48,068 bases of DNA from Planctomycetota bacterium (GTDB taxonomy: Bacteria > Planctomycetota > UBA1135 > GCA-002686595): positions 1-48,068 of the forward strand of contig JAJDEU010000042.1 in assembly GCA_029259635.1 (NCBI GenBank), in the 5' to 3' direction. Shown piece after piece: positions 31,884 through 40,002 of the stretch. The notes beneath the pieces are model-generated. The model saw only the letters and a list, made by a program, of their open reading frames with translations. It was not told the origin of the DNA and searched no databases. Within the stretch, counting starts at the first letter, position 1. Every line of letters begins with the position of its first letter. The translations under genes and the position numbers were made by a program.

Positions 31884-34800
31884 CTAGGGCTTATCGAGCG
31901 CCGCTCGGGCCTCATCCACGAACAAATGGATCTCAATGTCCTGCTCGTGGCTCAGGTGATGGTGGTCGATCGCGGACTCGATTTTGATGAGCTCGTGCCA
32001 GAGCTCGTTCATCCGTTCCACCTCACCCCGCTGCTGGTGGATCATCGCGAGGAAGGCGAGGTTGTCGGGGTGCCGTCTACCCGCCAGTTGGATGGCGTGA
32101 TCGAGCTGCACGCGTGCCTCTTCAAGTCGGCCGAGGCGGAACAGAGCTTTGCCGAGAGTGGAGGCGTAGCGCGCTCGTCTTGGATTGAGCTTGGTCGCAC
32201 GCTCTGCCGCGCGCCTCGCAAGCTCGTAGAGGCCGTCACTGTAGCCGGTAATGCGAATGGCATAGCGCGCCCACTGGTCGAGTCGCGTGGGGCCGTTGTC
32301 GTCGCTCACATCCTCGCGCAAGTGCTTCTCGAGATAGGTCTCGAGCATGGTCGGCCTGCGCCAAGCCCGGTAGAGCTCGTCCAAATAACCGAGGACTTGG
32401 TCCGTCGAATCGTGCCGTGGTCCGAAGGACACCATGCACTCCTCCCAGGCGAGCGCCAGTCGCGCCTCGGCATCGGTGAACCGCTCTTGCTCGATGAGCG
32501 ACCACGCCAGGTCGTCGAGTGTCGAGAGCGTCGTTTGATCCGAGAAGCCCCAGGCCAATCTTTGGAGCTCCCAAGCTTGCCCGAAAAAACCTTCCGCTCG
32601 CGCGGGATCGCGTTTGAACCGCAGCGCGTTATGTCCGAGTTTCTTGAGCGCGCTAGCTACCGGTTGCGGCAAGCGATCGCGGTGCGGACTGAGAACGCTC
32701 AAGATCTCTTCGCAGACAATTCGGTCGATCTCGTAAGTCTGTCGGAGGTCGATATTGAGGTACTCCGACAGAAGGCGAGCGACAACGATGGCGAGCGGAT
32801 CGTCGTTTCGGAGGAGCTCGCGGCGGCGTTCGAGTACGAGGTTGAGTGCGGAGGCCAGCTCCCATTGGTAGGCTTCGCCCGTTGCGAGCGTGTGAGCGCC
32901 TTCGAGGACGACGATGTTGAGCGCTTCGATCGCGCTGACCAGCTCGTGATTTTCCTCGCGAAAGGCCGCGGCTTGCTTGCCCCAGTGCCAAGGTGCGTTT
33001 CGCGAGAAGGCCAGCGCATCGGCGAGGACCTCGCGATACTGATCGGCCAGGCCTGGGCGATTCGAGCGATCGAAGTGCTTCACGAGTCGGAAGGTCGAAT
33101 CGATTCCGGCGCGACTCACGCTCCCGCGCTCCTGAATGATGCTCGTGTGGCTCTGGATCAGATAGTCCTCAGCCGCGACGATGTAGCCTTGGCCACTGAG
33201 GCATTCACCTAAGAGCGAACGCGTCTCGGACAACAGCCAGTGGTCGGGGGGGAGCGTCGCCTCGTAGATTTGTAAGGACTCACCGACGAGCTCTTCGGCC
33301 CGCTGATATTCTTCGTTGGAGTTAAGGACGCTGACGATCGCGTTGATCACGCTCGCGATCTTCGGATGAGTTGCGGGAAAGGCGCGGCGACGAATAACCA
33401 GCGCCTCTTCCAGAAACCGAACGCCCTCGATTGCGCCCCACTGGTAGCCAAGTGTTCGCCCGAGGAACTCGAAGATGTCGGCGACGATGAGCCAGTGTTC
33501 GTCCTGTGGCCCCATGTGGACGGGCAGCCGCTCGAGGACAAACTCCAAGCGTCCGATCGATGCTTCGACGTCAATGTTGGAGACGTCGGTAATCAGGTGC
33601 TTGATCTCGTGCTGCAGCCCGCCATGACTCTGCCCAATGAGTTCGGCGCCGAGCTCGCTTGAACGGCGATAGAGGTCAAAAGCGTCGCGGCTATCCGATT
33701 CGCCATAGACGCGAGAGAGCCGCGCCATCGTCTCGTAGGTCTCGGAGTTCGCGATGCCCGAGAGACCGCGCTGGATGTCGACCGCACGGCGCAGGTGATT
33801 CTCCGCCTTCTCGAGGAAACCGAGCGAGTGGAGGGCTTCTCCCAAAACGCGGCGAACGATGGCTTCGCCCTCGGGCGAGCCGCGAAAGGCTTTCTCGACC
33901 CGTGTGCTCGCGGAGAGCAGCATCGTCTCGAGGGAGGGATCCGGGTCGAGCGACTCGTCGTAGTCGATGAGTGAGAGCGTCTCGACGAAGAAGTCCGTAA
34001 TCGCTTTGGACTGCGTCGTCTCGATCTCGGCAAGCGAGCGCAGGCTGGCTTCCCTGCGTTGCGCTTCTTGCGCCTCGCCGTGTTGATCCTCGGCCTCGGC
34101 GCGTAGGCGTTCCGCCTCGGCTTCAGCGAGCTCGGCGGCTGCCTTCGACGCGAGCGCCTCATCGCGCTTTAGTTCCGCTGCTTGTCGCTGAGTCTCGGCT
34201 TCGCCACGTAGAACAGCGGACTCTTGCTCCGCAGCTTCCGCTTGTGCTTTCGCCTGAAGCGCCAGATCGCGCGTGCGCGAGCTCTCCAGCATGCCCCAAG
34301 TCGTTCCGATAATGCCCGCAATCAACGCGACCAAAATCATGAGCCCGGAGACCACCTTGATTCGATTTCGCCGAATGAACTTCCGCACTTTGTAGGAAGC
34401 TGCAGGCGGACCAGCCATTACCGGTTGGTCGGTCAGGTGGTTTCGGAGATCCGCCGCTAGTCCGGCCGCCGATGAATAGCGCCGCGACGGATTCTTATCC
34501 ATCGCTCGCATGGTGATCCAATCCAGGTCGCCGGAGAGGTGGGAGATCAATGTGTGCCGCGCGACGCCGCGCCGTTCCGCCACCGTGGTTGTCGTCTCCC
34601 CGAGATGCGTGACGCGCGCGCTGGGATGAGCGGGATCGACATCGCGCAAAATCGTCTGAACTTCGACGGCCGTCTTCCCGCGAAAGGTCTCGGCGTCGAA
34701 GGGTAAGACGCCGGTCAGAATCTCGTAGAGCATCACGCCCAGGGCGTAGATGTCGGTTCGCGTGTCGACCAAGGCCCCTTCGGGGTCGGCTTGTTCCGGG

Positions 34801-35600
34801 CTCATGTAGTAACACGTGCCGACAACTTCCGTGGCTCGAGTACTTGCTCGGCGCTCCTCCGAGGATTCCGACGTTGCGCGAGCGATTCCGAAGTCGATCA
34901 CTTTGGGAACCACCCGTCGATCATCGCGGCGAGAGACCAACACATTCGTCGGTTTGATGTCGCGATGAATGATGCCTTTGTGGTGTGCATGTTGCACCGC
35001 CTCGCAGACCTGTATGAAGAGCAACAGCCGCTCTCGCATGCTCAGGTTTTCCGAGTCGCAGAACTGCGTGATCGGCAAACCCGGGGCGTACTCCATTGCG
35101 AAGTAGGGCCGGCCCGCTTCGGTCGCGCCGCCGTCGAAGATTCGGGCGATCCCGGGATGATCCATGAGCGCTAGCGACTGGCGCTCCATCTCAAACCTCT
35201 GGATCACGCGCTCCGTGTCCATGCCGGGCTTCACGATTTTTAGCGCGACGCGTCGTCGAACCGGACGCTCTTGCTCGGCGAGATAGACCGCGCCCATTCC
35301 GCCTTCGCCCACTCTCTCGATGATTCGATATTGCCCGATCCGCTCCGGCATAAAGCTCGAGCCAGGACTCGGCAGATCCCTGTCCTCACCAGACTGCGTG
35401 CGCCGGCTCGCGAGAACTGGACTCTCCAGAAAGTCCTTGGTGCCTTCCTCGTCTTGGCGCAGGAGGTCGAGCAACGCGGCCCTCAACTCACGATCGTCAC
35501 CGCAGTGCCGATCAAAAAAACACTCGCGTTCCGATGCGTCTAAATCCGCGGCGAGCTGGAACAGTTCTTCGAGCTTTCGATCCTGTTCCTCTTCAAACAA
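31884..35600 (-). CDS. Ser/Thr kinase with C-terminal TPR region
   Basis: A 1,238-residue membrane kinase. The TTG start at 35600 is supported by AAAGGAG seven to eight nt upstream. Residues 1-85 are a helical N-terminal region. The kinase domain spans about 91-390: G-E-G-G-M-G-A-V-Y (98-106), Lys121 in V-A-L-K, H-R-D-I-K-P-T-N (212-219), D-F-G (236-238), Y-M-S-P-E-Q. A membrane helix lies at about 422-443, then an Ala/Glu-rich coiled coil to about 540. The remaining 700 or so residues are TPR-like repeats to the C-terminus, typical of the planctomycete kinase class paired with ECF sigma factors. The sigma gene is 31 bp upstream on the same strand. The kinase probably signals to or controls that factor. 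Confidence 0.93.
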   Translation of the reverse strand: MFEEEQDRKLEELFQLAADLDASERECFFDRHCGDDRELRAALLDLLRQDEEGTKDFLESPVLASRRTQSGEDRDLPSPGSSFMPERIGQYRIIERVGEGGMGAVYLAEQERPVRRRVALKIVKPGMDTERVIQRFEMERQSLALMDHPGIARIFDGGATEAGRPYFAMEYAPGLPITQFCDSENLSMRERLLLFIQVCEAVQHAHHKGIIHRDIKPTNVLVSRRDDRRVVPKVIDFGIARATSESSEERRASTRATEVVGTCYYMSPEQADPEGALVDTRTDIYALGVMLYEILTGVLPFDAETFRGKTAVEVQTILRDVDPAHPSARVTHLGETTTTVAERRGVARHTLISHLSGDLDWITMRAMDKNPSRRYSSAAGLAADLRNHLTDQPVMAGPPAASYKVRKFIRRNRIKVVSGLMILVALIAGIIGTTWGMLESSRTRDLALQAKAQAEAAEQESAVLRGEAETQRQAAELKRDEALASKAAAELAEAEAERLRAEAEDQHGEAQEAQRREASLRSLAEIETTQSKAITDFFVETLSLIDYDESLDPDPSLETMLLSASTRVEKAFRGSPEGEAIVRRVLGEALHSLGFLEKAENHLRRAVDIQRGLSGIANSETYETMARLSRVYGESDSRDAFDLYRRSSELGAELIGQSHGGLQHEIKHLITDVSNIDVEASIGRLEFVLERLPVHMGPQDEHWLIVADIFEFLGRTLGYQWGAIEGVRFLEEALVIRRRAFPATHPKIASVINAIVSVLNSNEEYQRAEELVGESLQIYEATLPPDHWLLSETRSLLGECLSGQGYIVAAEDYLIQSHTSIIQERGSVSRAGIDSTFRLVKHFDRSNRPGLADQYREVLADALAFSRNAPWHWGKQAAAFREENHELVSAIEALNIVVLEGAHTLATGEAYQWELASALNLVLERRRELLRNDDPLAIVVARLLSEYLNIDLRQTYEIDRIVCEEILSVLSPHRDRLPQPVASALKKLGHNALRFKRDPARAEGFFGQAWELQRLAWGFSDQTTLSTLDDLAWSLIEQERFTDAEARLALAWEECMVSFGPRHDSTDQVLGYLDELYRAWRRPTMLETYLEKHLREDVSDDNGPTRLDQWARYAIRITGYSDGLYELARRAAERATKLNPRRARYASTLGKALFRLGRLEEARVQLDHAIQLAGRRHPDNLAFLAMIHQQRGEVERMNELWHELIKIESAIDHHHLSHEQDIEIHLFVDEARAALDKP

Positions 35601-35631
35601 CGCGAGTCTCCTTTGGGCTTGCCACGGCCGA

Positions 35632-36225
35632 CTAGGTTAACCGCAATCCCTCAATCTCGCGCTGTAGCCAGGCCCTAGTGAAGCGCCATTCCCGTTCGAC
35701 ACGGGTGAGCGGTAGGCCCAGGACTTCCGCGACTTCCGGCATCGTGAGGCCGGTGAAGAAGCGAAGTTCGACTAGGCGAGCCTTGATGCTGTCGCGTTTC
35801 TCGAGCCTCGAGAGCGCGTCGTCCAGCATCAGCACGCTGTCGACCGGCGCATCGATCCCGATCTCGCTAGCGGCTTCCTCGTCGGATGCGACTCGTTTAT
35901 TGCCATGCTTGAGGGTCGCCTTCTTGCGGCTCTGCTCGACCATGATATTGCGCATCGCCTGAGCGGCCGCGCCGAAGAAGTGAGCTCGGCACTCCCAGCC
36001 CGGATCCCCACTTCCAACCACGCGGATCCAAGCTTCGTGCACGAGCGCGGTGGCCTGAAGGGTTTGCCCCGCTTCGAGGTTGGCGAGGCGCGACTGCGCC
36101 AGCCGCCTCAGCTCTTTGTAGACCAGCGGCAAGAGCTCCGTCGCCGCCTGCGGTTCCTTTTGATTCACGCGAGCCAAGACTTGCGTAATCAGGTGGGGGT
36201 CTCCCTGTTGATATTCAGAATCCAT
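35632..36225 (-). CDS. ECF-type RNA polymerase sigma factor (TIGR02999-like)
   Basis: A 197-residue sigma-70-family factor. Region 2 includes L-V-Y-K-E-L-R-R-L-A and the subgroup signature T-L-Q-A-T-A-L-V-H-E-A-W near 55-66. R-A-H-F-F-G-A-A-A-Q-A-M-R and region 4 (M-P-E-V-A-E-V-L-G-L-P-L-T-R-V-E-R-E-W) are typical. No anti-sigma gene lies alongside; the kinase downstream (31 bp) replaces it, as in planctomycetes, where kinase-linked ECF factors are thought to be activated by phosphorylation. ATG start at 36225; no strong Shine-Dalgarno. Confidence 0.93.
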   Translation of the reverse strand: MDSEYQQGDPHLITQVLARVNQKEPQAATELLPLVYKELRRLAQSRLANLEAGQTLQATALVHEAWIRVVGSGDPGWECRAHFFGAAAQAMRNIMVEQSRKKATLKHGNKRVASDEEAASEIGIDAPVDSVLMLDDALSRLEKRDSIKARLVELRFFTGLTMPEVAEVLGLPLTRVEREWRFTRAWLQREIEGLRLT

Positions 36226-36260
36226 CCCGTCAAAGACTCCGAGGTGCGGGGCATCGTGCA

Positions 36261-36266
36261 GGTTCC
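36261..36266 (-). promoter_or_regulatory. Possible ECF-type -35 element upstream of the sigma gene
   Basis: On the minus strand this reads GGAACC, the common core of ECF -35 elements, 36 bp before the sigma ATG. I could not see a matching -10 box with certainty. If real, the factor would drive its own operon. Weak support. Confidence 0.2.
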
Positions 36267-36368
36267 CCTAATGTTAACTCCTTCGTGTGAATTGTGTGTT
36301 TATGGCCTCTCGGATACCTGATTCCGTCGGCTTGCAGGCGCTCGTGGACGAGAGCGAGATGCGCGGGG

Positions 36369-36767
36369 CTAGATCTCGGATGCGAACAGAAGCTTGCCGA
36401 TTATCGGCAGGTGTTCGCGCCGAACAATGAGGACCGTGGTGCAGCAAACGAAAGTGACGAGCGCGAGTGCGAAGAGCAGGCCGCCATCGGACTCGACTTC
36501 GATGCCGAGAACGACGAGATGCGAGCCGATCGCGCCGGCCATAATGCCGGAGCCGAGCAACGCGCCGAGTGCTTCTTGGCCCGGAATGACGAGCAAGACA
36601 ACGGCGATGAGTTCGAAGATTCCAGAAGCGATTCTTCCATAGGGCTCGACTCCCAAGGTCTCGAAGATCGCCACGGATTCGGGCGCTCCGGAGAACTTGA
36701 AGAAGAGTGTCTGGGCGAGGATGGCCGCAGCGATGAGCCGAAGGATCCAGATAACCTTGTTCTTCAT
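36369..36767 (-). CDS. DoxX-like membrane protein
   Basis: A 132-residue protein with four hydrophobic helices (about 5-20, 43-62, 66-88, 97-113), the size and layout of DoxX/DoxD-like proteins. The first helix region I-L-R-L-I-A-A-A-I-L-A-Q-T-L-F-F-K-F-S-G is family-typical. No catalytic residues are known for the group; roles in redox or respiratory-chain association are suggested in homologues. It is separated from the ECF operon by 143 bp and is probably independent. Divergent from the OlsB-like gene, with 286 bp between the chosen starts. Confidence 0.82.
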   Translation of the reverse strand: MKNKVIWILRLIAAAILAQTLFFKFSGAPESVAIFETLGVEPYGRIASGIFELIAVVLLVIPGQEALGALLGSGIMAGAIGSHLVVLGIEVESDGGLLFALALVTFVCCTTVLIVRREHLPIIGKLLFASEI

Positions 36768-37039
36768 AGTCGGAGTTCTTCGAGAGGCTGGGTCGGTCTG
36801 TGACGAGTGATCGGGCGAGAATTCGGTCGGCTTCCTGTAGACCGCATGTTCCGAATAGAGGACGAACCATGGCCGAGCTTGGCTCGCTCCGAGTATTATT
36901 GGCTTTCGATTCCGATCGCTCGAGAGGCCGGATGCTCTCCTTACCCTACTCAGAATCGGGACGGCTGGAGGTAGGGCACGCGGAGGTGGGAAGATGAAGA
37001 GAGCGGGCCTCGGGGTGAAAGGCAGGGGGCTTTGCGTCT

Positions 37040-37045
37040 ATACTT
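37040..37045 (+). promoter_or_regulatory. Possible -10 box for a leaderless start of the OlsB-like gene
   Basis: TATACT lies 8 bp before the chosen ATG at 37054, so transcription would start at about the ATG, giving a leaderless mRNA. No good -35 box is visible 17 bp upstream. The start at 36994 would include this box within the coding region, a further reason to prefer 37054. Confidence 0.35.
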
Positions 37046-37053
37046 CTAGGCTC

Positions 37054-37935
37054 ATGGCTGATCGTTCAGTTGAGCGCGGGGAACTCGTGCCAGTCGCCCA
37101 TTCCGCCGGCTCTGCGGGTGCTCCCGCACCGGTTGAGAAGCCGCAGTCTTTTGCGTCCGTTGCCGTGGCCGACCGAATCGACTTCGCTCAGCTCGCTCCG
37201 GATTACGAGTATCGGTTTCGCCAATACCTCATGCGCTTTGCAGCGACGTCACGCGATATCGACGCCGTTTGCCGTTTGCGCTACGACGTGTTCAACGTCG
37301 AGCTGGGCGAGGGCTTGGAGTCCTCGGCGGCGACCGGACTCGATCGCGATGAGTACGACGATCAGTGCCAACACCTGATGGTCATCGACACCAAGAACAA
37401 CACGGTTGTTGGAACCTATCGACTTCAGGTCCTCGAGTCGGCGGAGGCGGGGCTCGGCTTCTACTCCGCTTCGGAATTCGATCTGTCGGCGATGAGTAGC
37501 GAGATGCAGCGCAGCACGGTTGAACTCGGCCGGGCTTGCACGGATATCAAGCATCGTTCACGGACGGTGCTCAATCTGCTCTGGCGCGGGATCATGACCT
37601 ACTTGCATCACAACCGTCGGCGCTATTTGTTCGGTTGTAGTTCGCTGACCAGCCAGGATCCGGCGCTCGGCTTGGATACGCACCGATATTTAGACGCTCA
37701 CCGCTACACGCACCCGACGCTCGACATCCAGCCTCTACCTGGCTATGTGTGCCAAGCCTCACAGCCCTCAACGACCCGTGTGAAGATACCACCACTCTTC
37801 GCGCTCTATCTTCGCTACGGAGTCAAGGTCTGCAGCGCACCAGCCATCGATCGCGAGTTCGGGACGATTGATTATCTTACGATGCTCGATACGGGCTCCA
37901 TGGATCCCTCCGTGCTCAAGACCTTTACCAATTAA
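37054..37935 (+). CDS. OlsB-like GNAT acyltransferase
   Basis: A 293-residue protein from ATG 37054; the ORF is open from 36994 but that leader is low-complexity. The GNAT-like core has V-C-R-L-R-Y-D-V-F-N-V-E-L-G, then L-D-R-D-E-Y-D-D-Q-C-Q-H-L-M-V-I and G-T-Y-R-L-Q, characteristic of OlsB and its relatives. OlsB transfers a beta-hydroxyacyl chain from ACP to ornithine, the first step of ornithine lipid synthesis. A PlsC/OlsA-like gene follows after 14 bp, so N-acyl amino-acid lipid synthesis is the likely role; the amino acid is not certain. It is the first gene of a five-gene operon. Confidence 0.8.
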   Translation: MADRSVERGELVPVAHSAGSAGAPAPVEKPQSFASVAVADRIDFAQLAPDYEYRFRQYLMRFAATSRDIDAVCRLRYDVFNVELGEGLESSAATGLDRDEYDDQCQHLMVIDTKNNTVVGTYRLQVLESAEAGLGFYSASEFDLSAMSSEMQRSTVELGRACTDIKHRSRTVLNLLWRGIMTYLHHNRRRYLFGCSSLTSQDPALGLDTHRYLDAHRYTHPTLDIQPLPGYVCQASQPSTTRVKIPPLFALYLRYGVKVCSAPAIDREFGTIDYLTMLDTGSMDPSVLKTFTN

Positions 37936-37949
37936 GCGACTAGCGCGAT

Positions 37950-38735
37950 ATGGAAAAGGTCTATGCCATCCTTCGACTGCTCGTCGTCTTCGCGGTGATC
38001 GGAGGAGCGTATTTATTGTGGTTGATCACGCGGGTCACCGCGCTGTTCTCCTCAGAACTCGCGCAACGTAGCCACCACTTCGTCGTCCGTGCGTGGGCGC
38101 GAACGATGCTCGCAGTGATGAGGGTCCGAGTTTCGACGACAGGCACTCCACCGCGGCCTCCGTTTTTCCTCGTCAGCAATCACCTCTCCTACGTCGACGT
38201 ACTGGTCTACCTCTCTCAGGTGGAGGGCATCTTCTTGGCGAAGTCCGAGGTTGCCGGCTGGCCGGGGCTCGGACATCTCGCGCGGGTAACGGGGACGCTC
38301 TTCATCGATCGGGGACGGAAATCCGACCTGGTTCGAGTCGTGAAGGCGGTCCGCCACTCGATGGAGACGGGCTGGGGCGTCATCGTTTTTCCCGAAGGAA
38401 CCAGCACCCCGGGAGAGAGCGTTCAATCCTTTAAGTCATCGATTTTCGAGGTCGCCGTGAAGTCCGAATGTCCGGTTTATCACGCGAGCGTCACCTACGA
38501 AACAGAGCCACCCTCGCCCTCTGCTCAGGTTTCCGTTTGTTGGTGGGGCGACATGGAGTTCTTATCGCACTTCATTCAGCTTTTGACCTTGCCTTCGGTC
38601 GTCGCAGAAATCACCTTCGGGGCCGAGCCAATCACCGGGGGCAATCGGAAAGCGCTCGCGAGCCACGCTCACGAAGCAATCCTCGGTCATTTTCGACCCG
38701 TAATGGGCCGTGGCGATCCAACGGTCCTCTCATGA
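37950..38735 (+). CDS. PlsC/OlsA-like 1-acyl acyltransferase
   Basis: A 261-residue membrane-associated acyltransferase. The N-terminal hydrophobic helix is about 5-32. The catalytic H-x4-D motif is in S-N-H-L-S-Y-V-D-V, block II in T-L-F-I-D-R-G-R, and the substrate motif F-P-E-G-T-S-T. In ornithine-lipid synthesis OlsA esterifies the hydroxyl of lyso-ornithine lipid; here it follows the OlsB-like gene by 14 bp. Glycerol phosphate acylation remains an alternative. The next gene overlaps its stop by 4 bp. Confidence 0.88.
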   Translation: MEKVYAILRLLVVFAVIGGAYLLWLITRVTALFSSELAQRSHHFVVRAWARTMLAVMRVRVSTTGTPPRPPFFLVSNHLSYVDVLVYLSQVEGIFLAKSEVAGWPGLGHLARVTGTLFIDRGRKSDLVRVVKAVRHSMETGWGVIVFPEGTSTPGESVQSFKSSIFEVAVKSECPVYHASVTYETEPPSPSAQVSVCWWGDMEFLSHFIQLLTLPSVVAEITFGAEPITGGNRKALASHAHEAILGHFRPVMGRGDPTVLS

Positions 38736-39250
38736 CTTTTATCACCAATAACATCGGCGCATTACTTCAGGGCATCGAGCTCTTGGAGCGCATCGATGAC
38801 GAGCTCTATGCGGCGCAAGAGTCAGCGGTCTGCTCGAGCGCTATCGGTGGCCACGTTCGGCATATCGTGGATTACTACGGATTGATGCTCACCGGAGTTC
38901 ACGCCGGTCGCATCGACTACGATTTGCGCGAGCGGGATCCGCAGGTGGAGAGCAATCGCAGCGCGGGGATCGAGCGTCTTCGGGATTTGGCCGGTCAGCT
39001 GGAGTGCTTTGATCTGCAGACCGTACCGAGCGTAATCGAGGTCAAGGTCGACCTCCCCGAGGGTGAAGAGCCCGTTTGGTCGCGCTCCTCGCTCGAGCGC
39101 GAACTCCAATTCATCTTGTCGCATACCGTGCATCACTTCGCTCTGATCGGGACCATCGCGAGATTGAACGGCTGCGAGCCGGGAGATGAGTTTGGCGTTG
39201 CCACTTCGACTCTGCGCTACATGAAGGAGCGGGGTGCGTGTGTACAGTAA
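38732..39250 (+). CDS. DinB-like four-helix protein
   Basis: A 172-residue protein from ATG 38732, overlapping the PlsC-like stop (ATGA). The helical pattern and spaced histidines, G-G-H-V-R-H near residue 39 and H-T-V-H-H-F near 132, fit the DinB/YfiT metal-binding four-helix bundle. Such proteins are metal-dependent hydrolases or thiol transferases, with unknown substrates in most cases. Its position inside the lipid operon suggests an accessory role. The next start at 39238 overlaps its last codons. Confidence 0.7.
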   Translation: MTFITNNIGALLQGIELLERIDDELYAAQESAVCSSAIGGHVRHIVDYYGLMLTGVHAGRIDYDLRERDPQVESNRSAGIERLRDLAGQLECFDLQTVPSVIEVKVDLPEGEEPVWSRSSLERELQFILSHTVHHFALIGTIARLNGCEPGDEFGVATSTLRYMKERGACVQ

Positions 39251-40002
39251 GTTGGGTGCGAGTCGGAACCACTGGCTACGCCCTCTTCTGTAATCGCGAC
39301 GAACAACGCACGCGCGCACCGGAAGAAGCGCCGGCGGTCTTCGAGCGTGACGGCATTCGGTACATCTCTCCGCGGGATAGTGAGTGCGGTGGGACTTGGG
39401 TCACGGTGAACGAGTTCGGCGTTGCGGTGACCCTGCTGAACGGCTACGCCGAGAGTCGTGGAGCCGAGCGGGAAGAGTGGACAAGCCGCGGACTCTTGGT
39501 CGATCAGTTGGCGCACGCGGGCAGCGCCCGTGATTTCGAGGCGCGGCTGAAAAGTGTTGAACTCGGCGAGTATCGGCCCTTTCAGATGCTTGCGATCGAT
39601 GCGGGAGGGGGATTGGCGTGCTGGCGTTGGGACGGACTAGAGTTGGCTTTGCGGCTCACTCCTGAGCGTGAACAACCGCTCGTCTCTTCGGGGGTTGAAG
39701 CGGAGAAAGTACGCGCGCACCGGAGGCGAGTTCTTCGAGAGCAGGTCGCGCGCGAAGGCGAGTTGACACCGGAGTTGTTGGAGGCCTATCACCGCAACCA
39801 CGAAGGCGGGCCCAGTGAGCTGTCGACTTGTATGCATCGCGAAGACGCCAAGACACGAAGCCTGTGCCGGGTTGTCGTGAACGAGCGTGAAGCGCGTTTT
39901 GATTACGCGCCTGGCTCGCCGTGCAAGACCGATTGGGGAGCCGGGCAGAGCTTGGCCTTGCGCGCGCCCGGGCCCTCTCGCTCTCAAGGTCCGAGTCAGT
40001 GA
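39238..40002 (+). CDS. NRDE/TANGO2-family protein
   Basis: A 254-residue protein starting GTG-TGT, so residue 2 is Cys, the probable N-terminal nucleophile of the TANGO2/NRDE family. The namesake motif is at F-C-N-R-D-E-Q-R-T-R-A-P (about 18-29). W-V-T-V-N-E-F-G-V-A-V-T-L-L-N-G-Y is typical. Members resemble Ntn-hydrolases and are linked to lipid and heme handling, without a firm activity. It overlaps the DinB-like gene by 13 bp and the fusion gene by 4 bp, so translation is coupled. Confidence 0.88.
   Translation: MCTVSWVRVGTTGYALFCNRDEQRTRAPEEAPAVFERDGIRYISPRDSECGGTWVTVNEFGVAVTLLNGYAESRGAEREEWTSRGLLVDQLAHAGSARDFEARLKSVELGEYRPFQMLAIDAGGGLACWRWDGLELALRLTPEREQPLVSSGVEAEKVRAHRRRVLREQVAREGELTPELLEAYHRNHEGGPSELSTCMHREDAKTRSLCRVVVNEREARFDYAPGSPCKTDWGAGQSLALRAPGPSRSQGPSQ

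Noticed and set aside
31926..33212. Long open frame on the plus strand opposite the kinase TPR region, 428 codons
   Set aside because: Antisense shadow; no start signal or domain.
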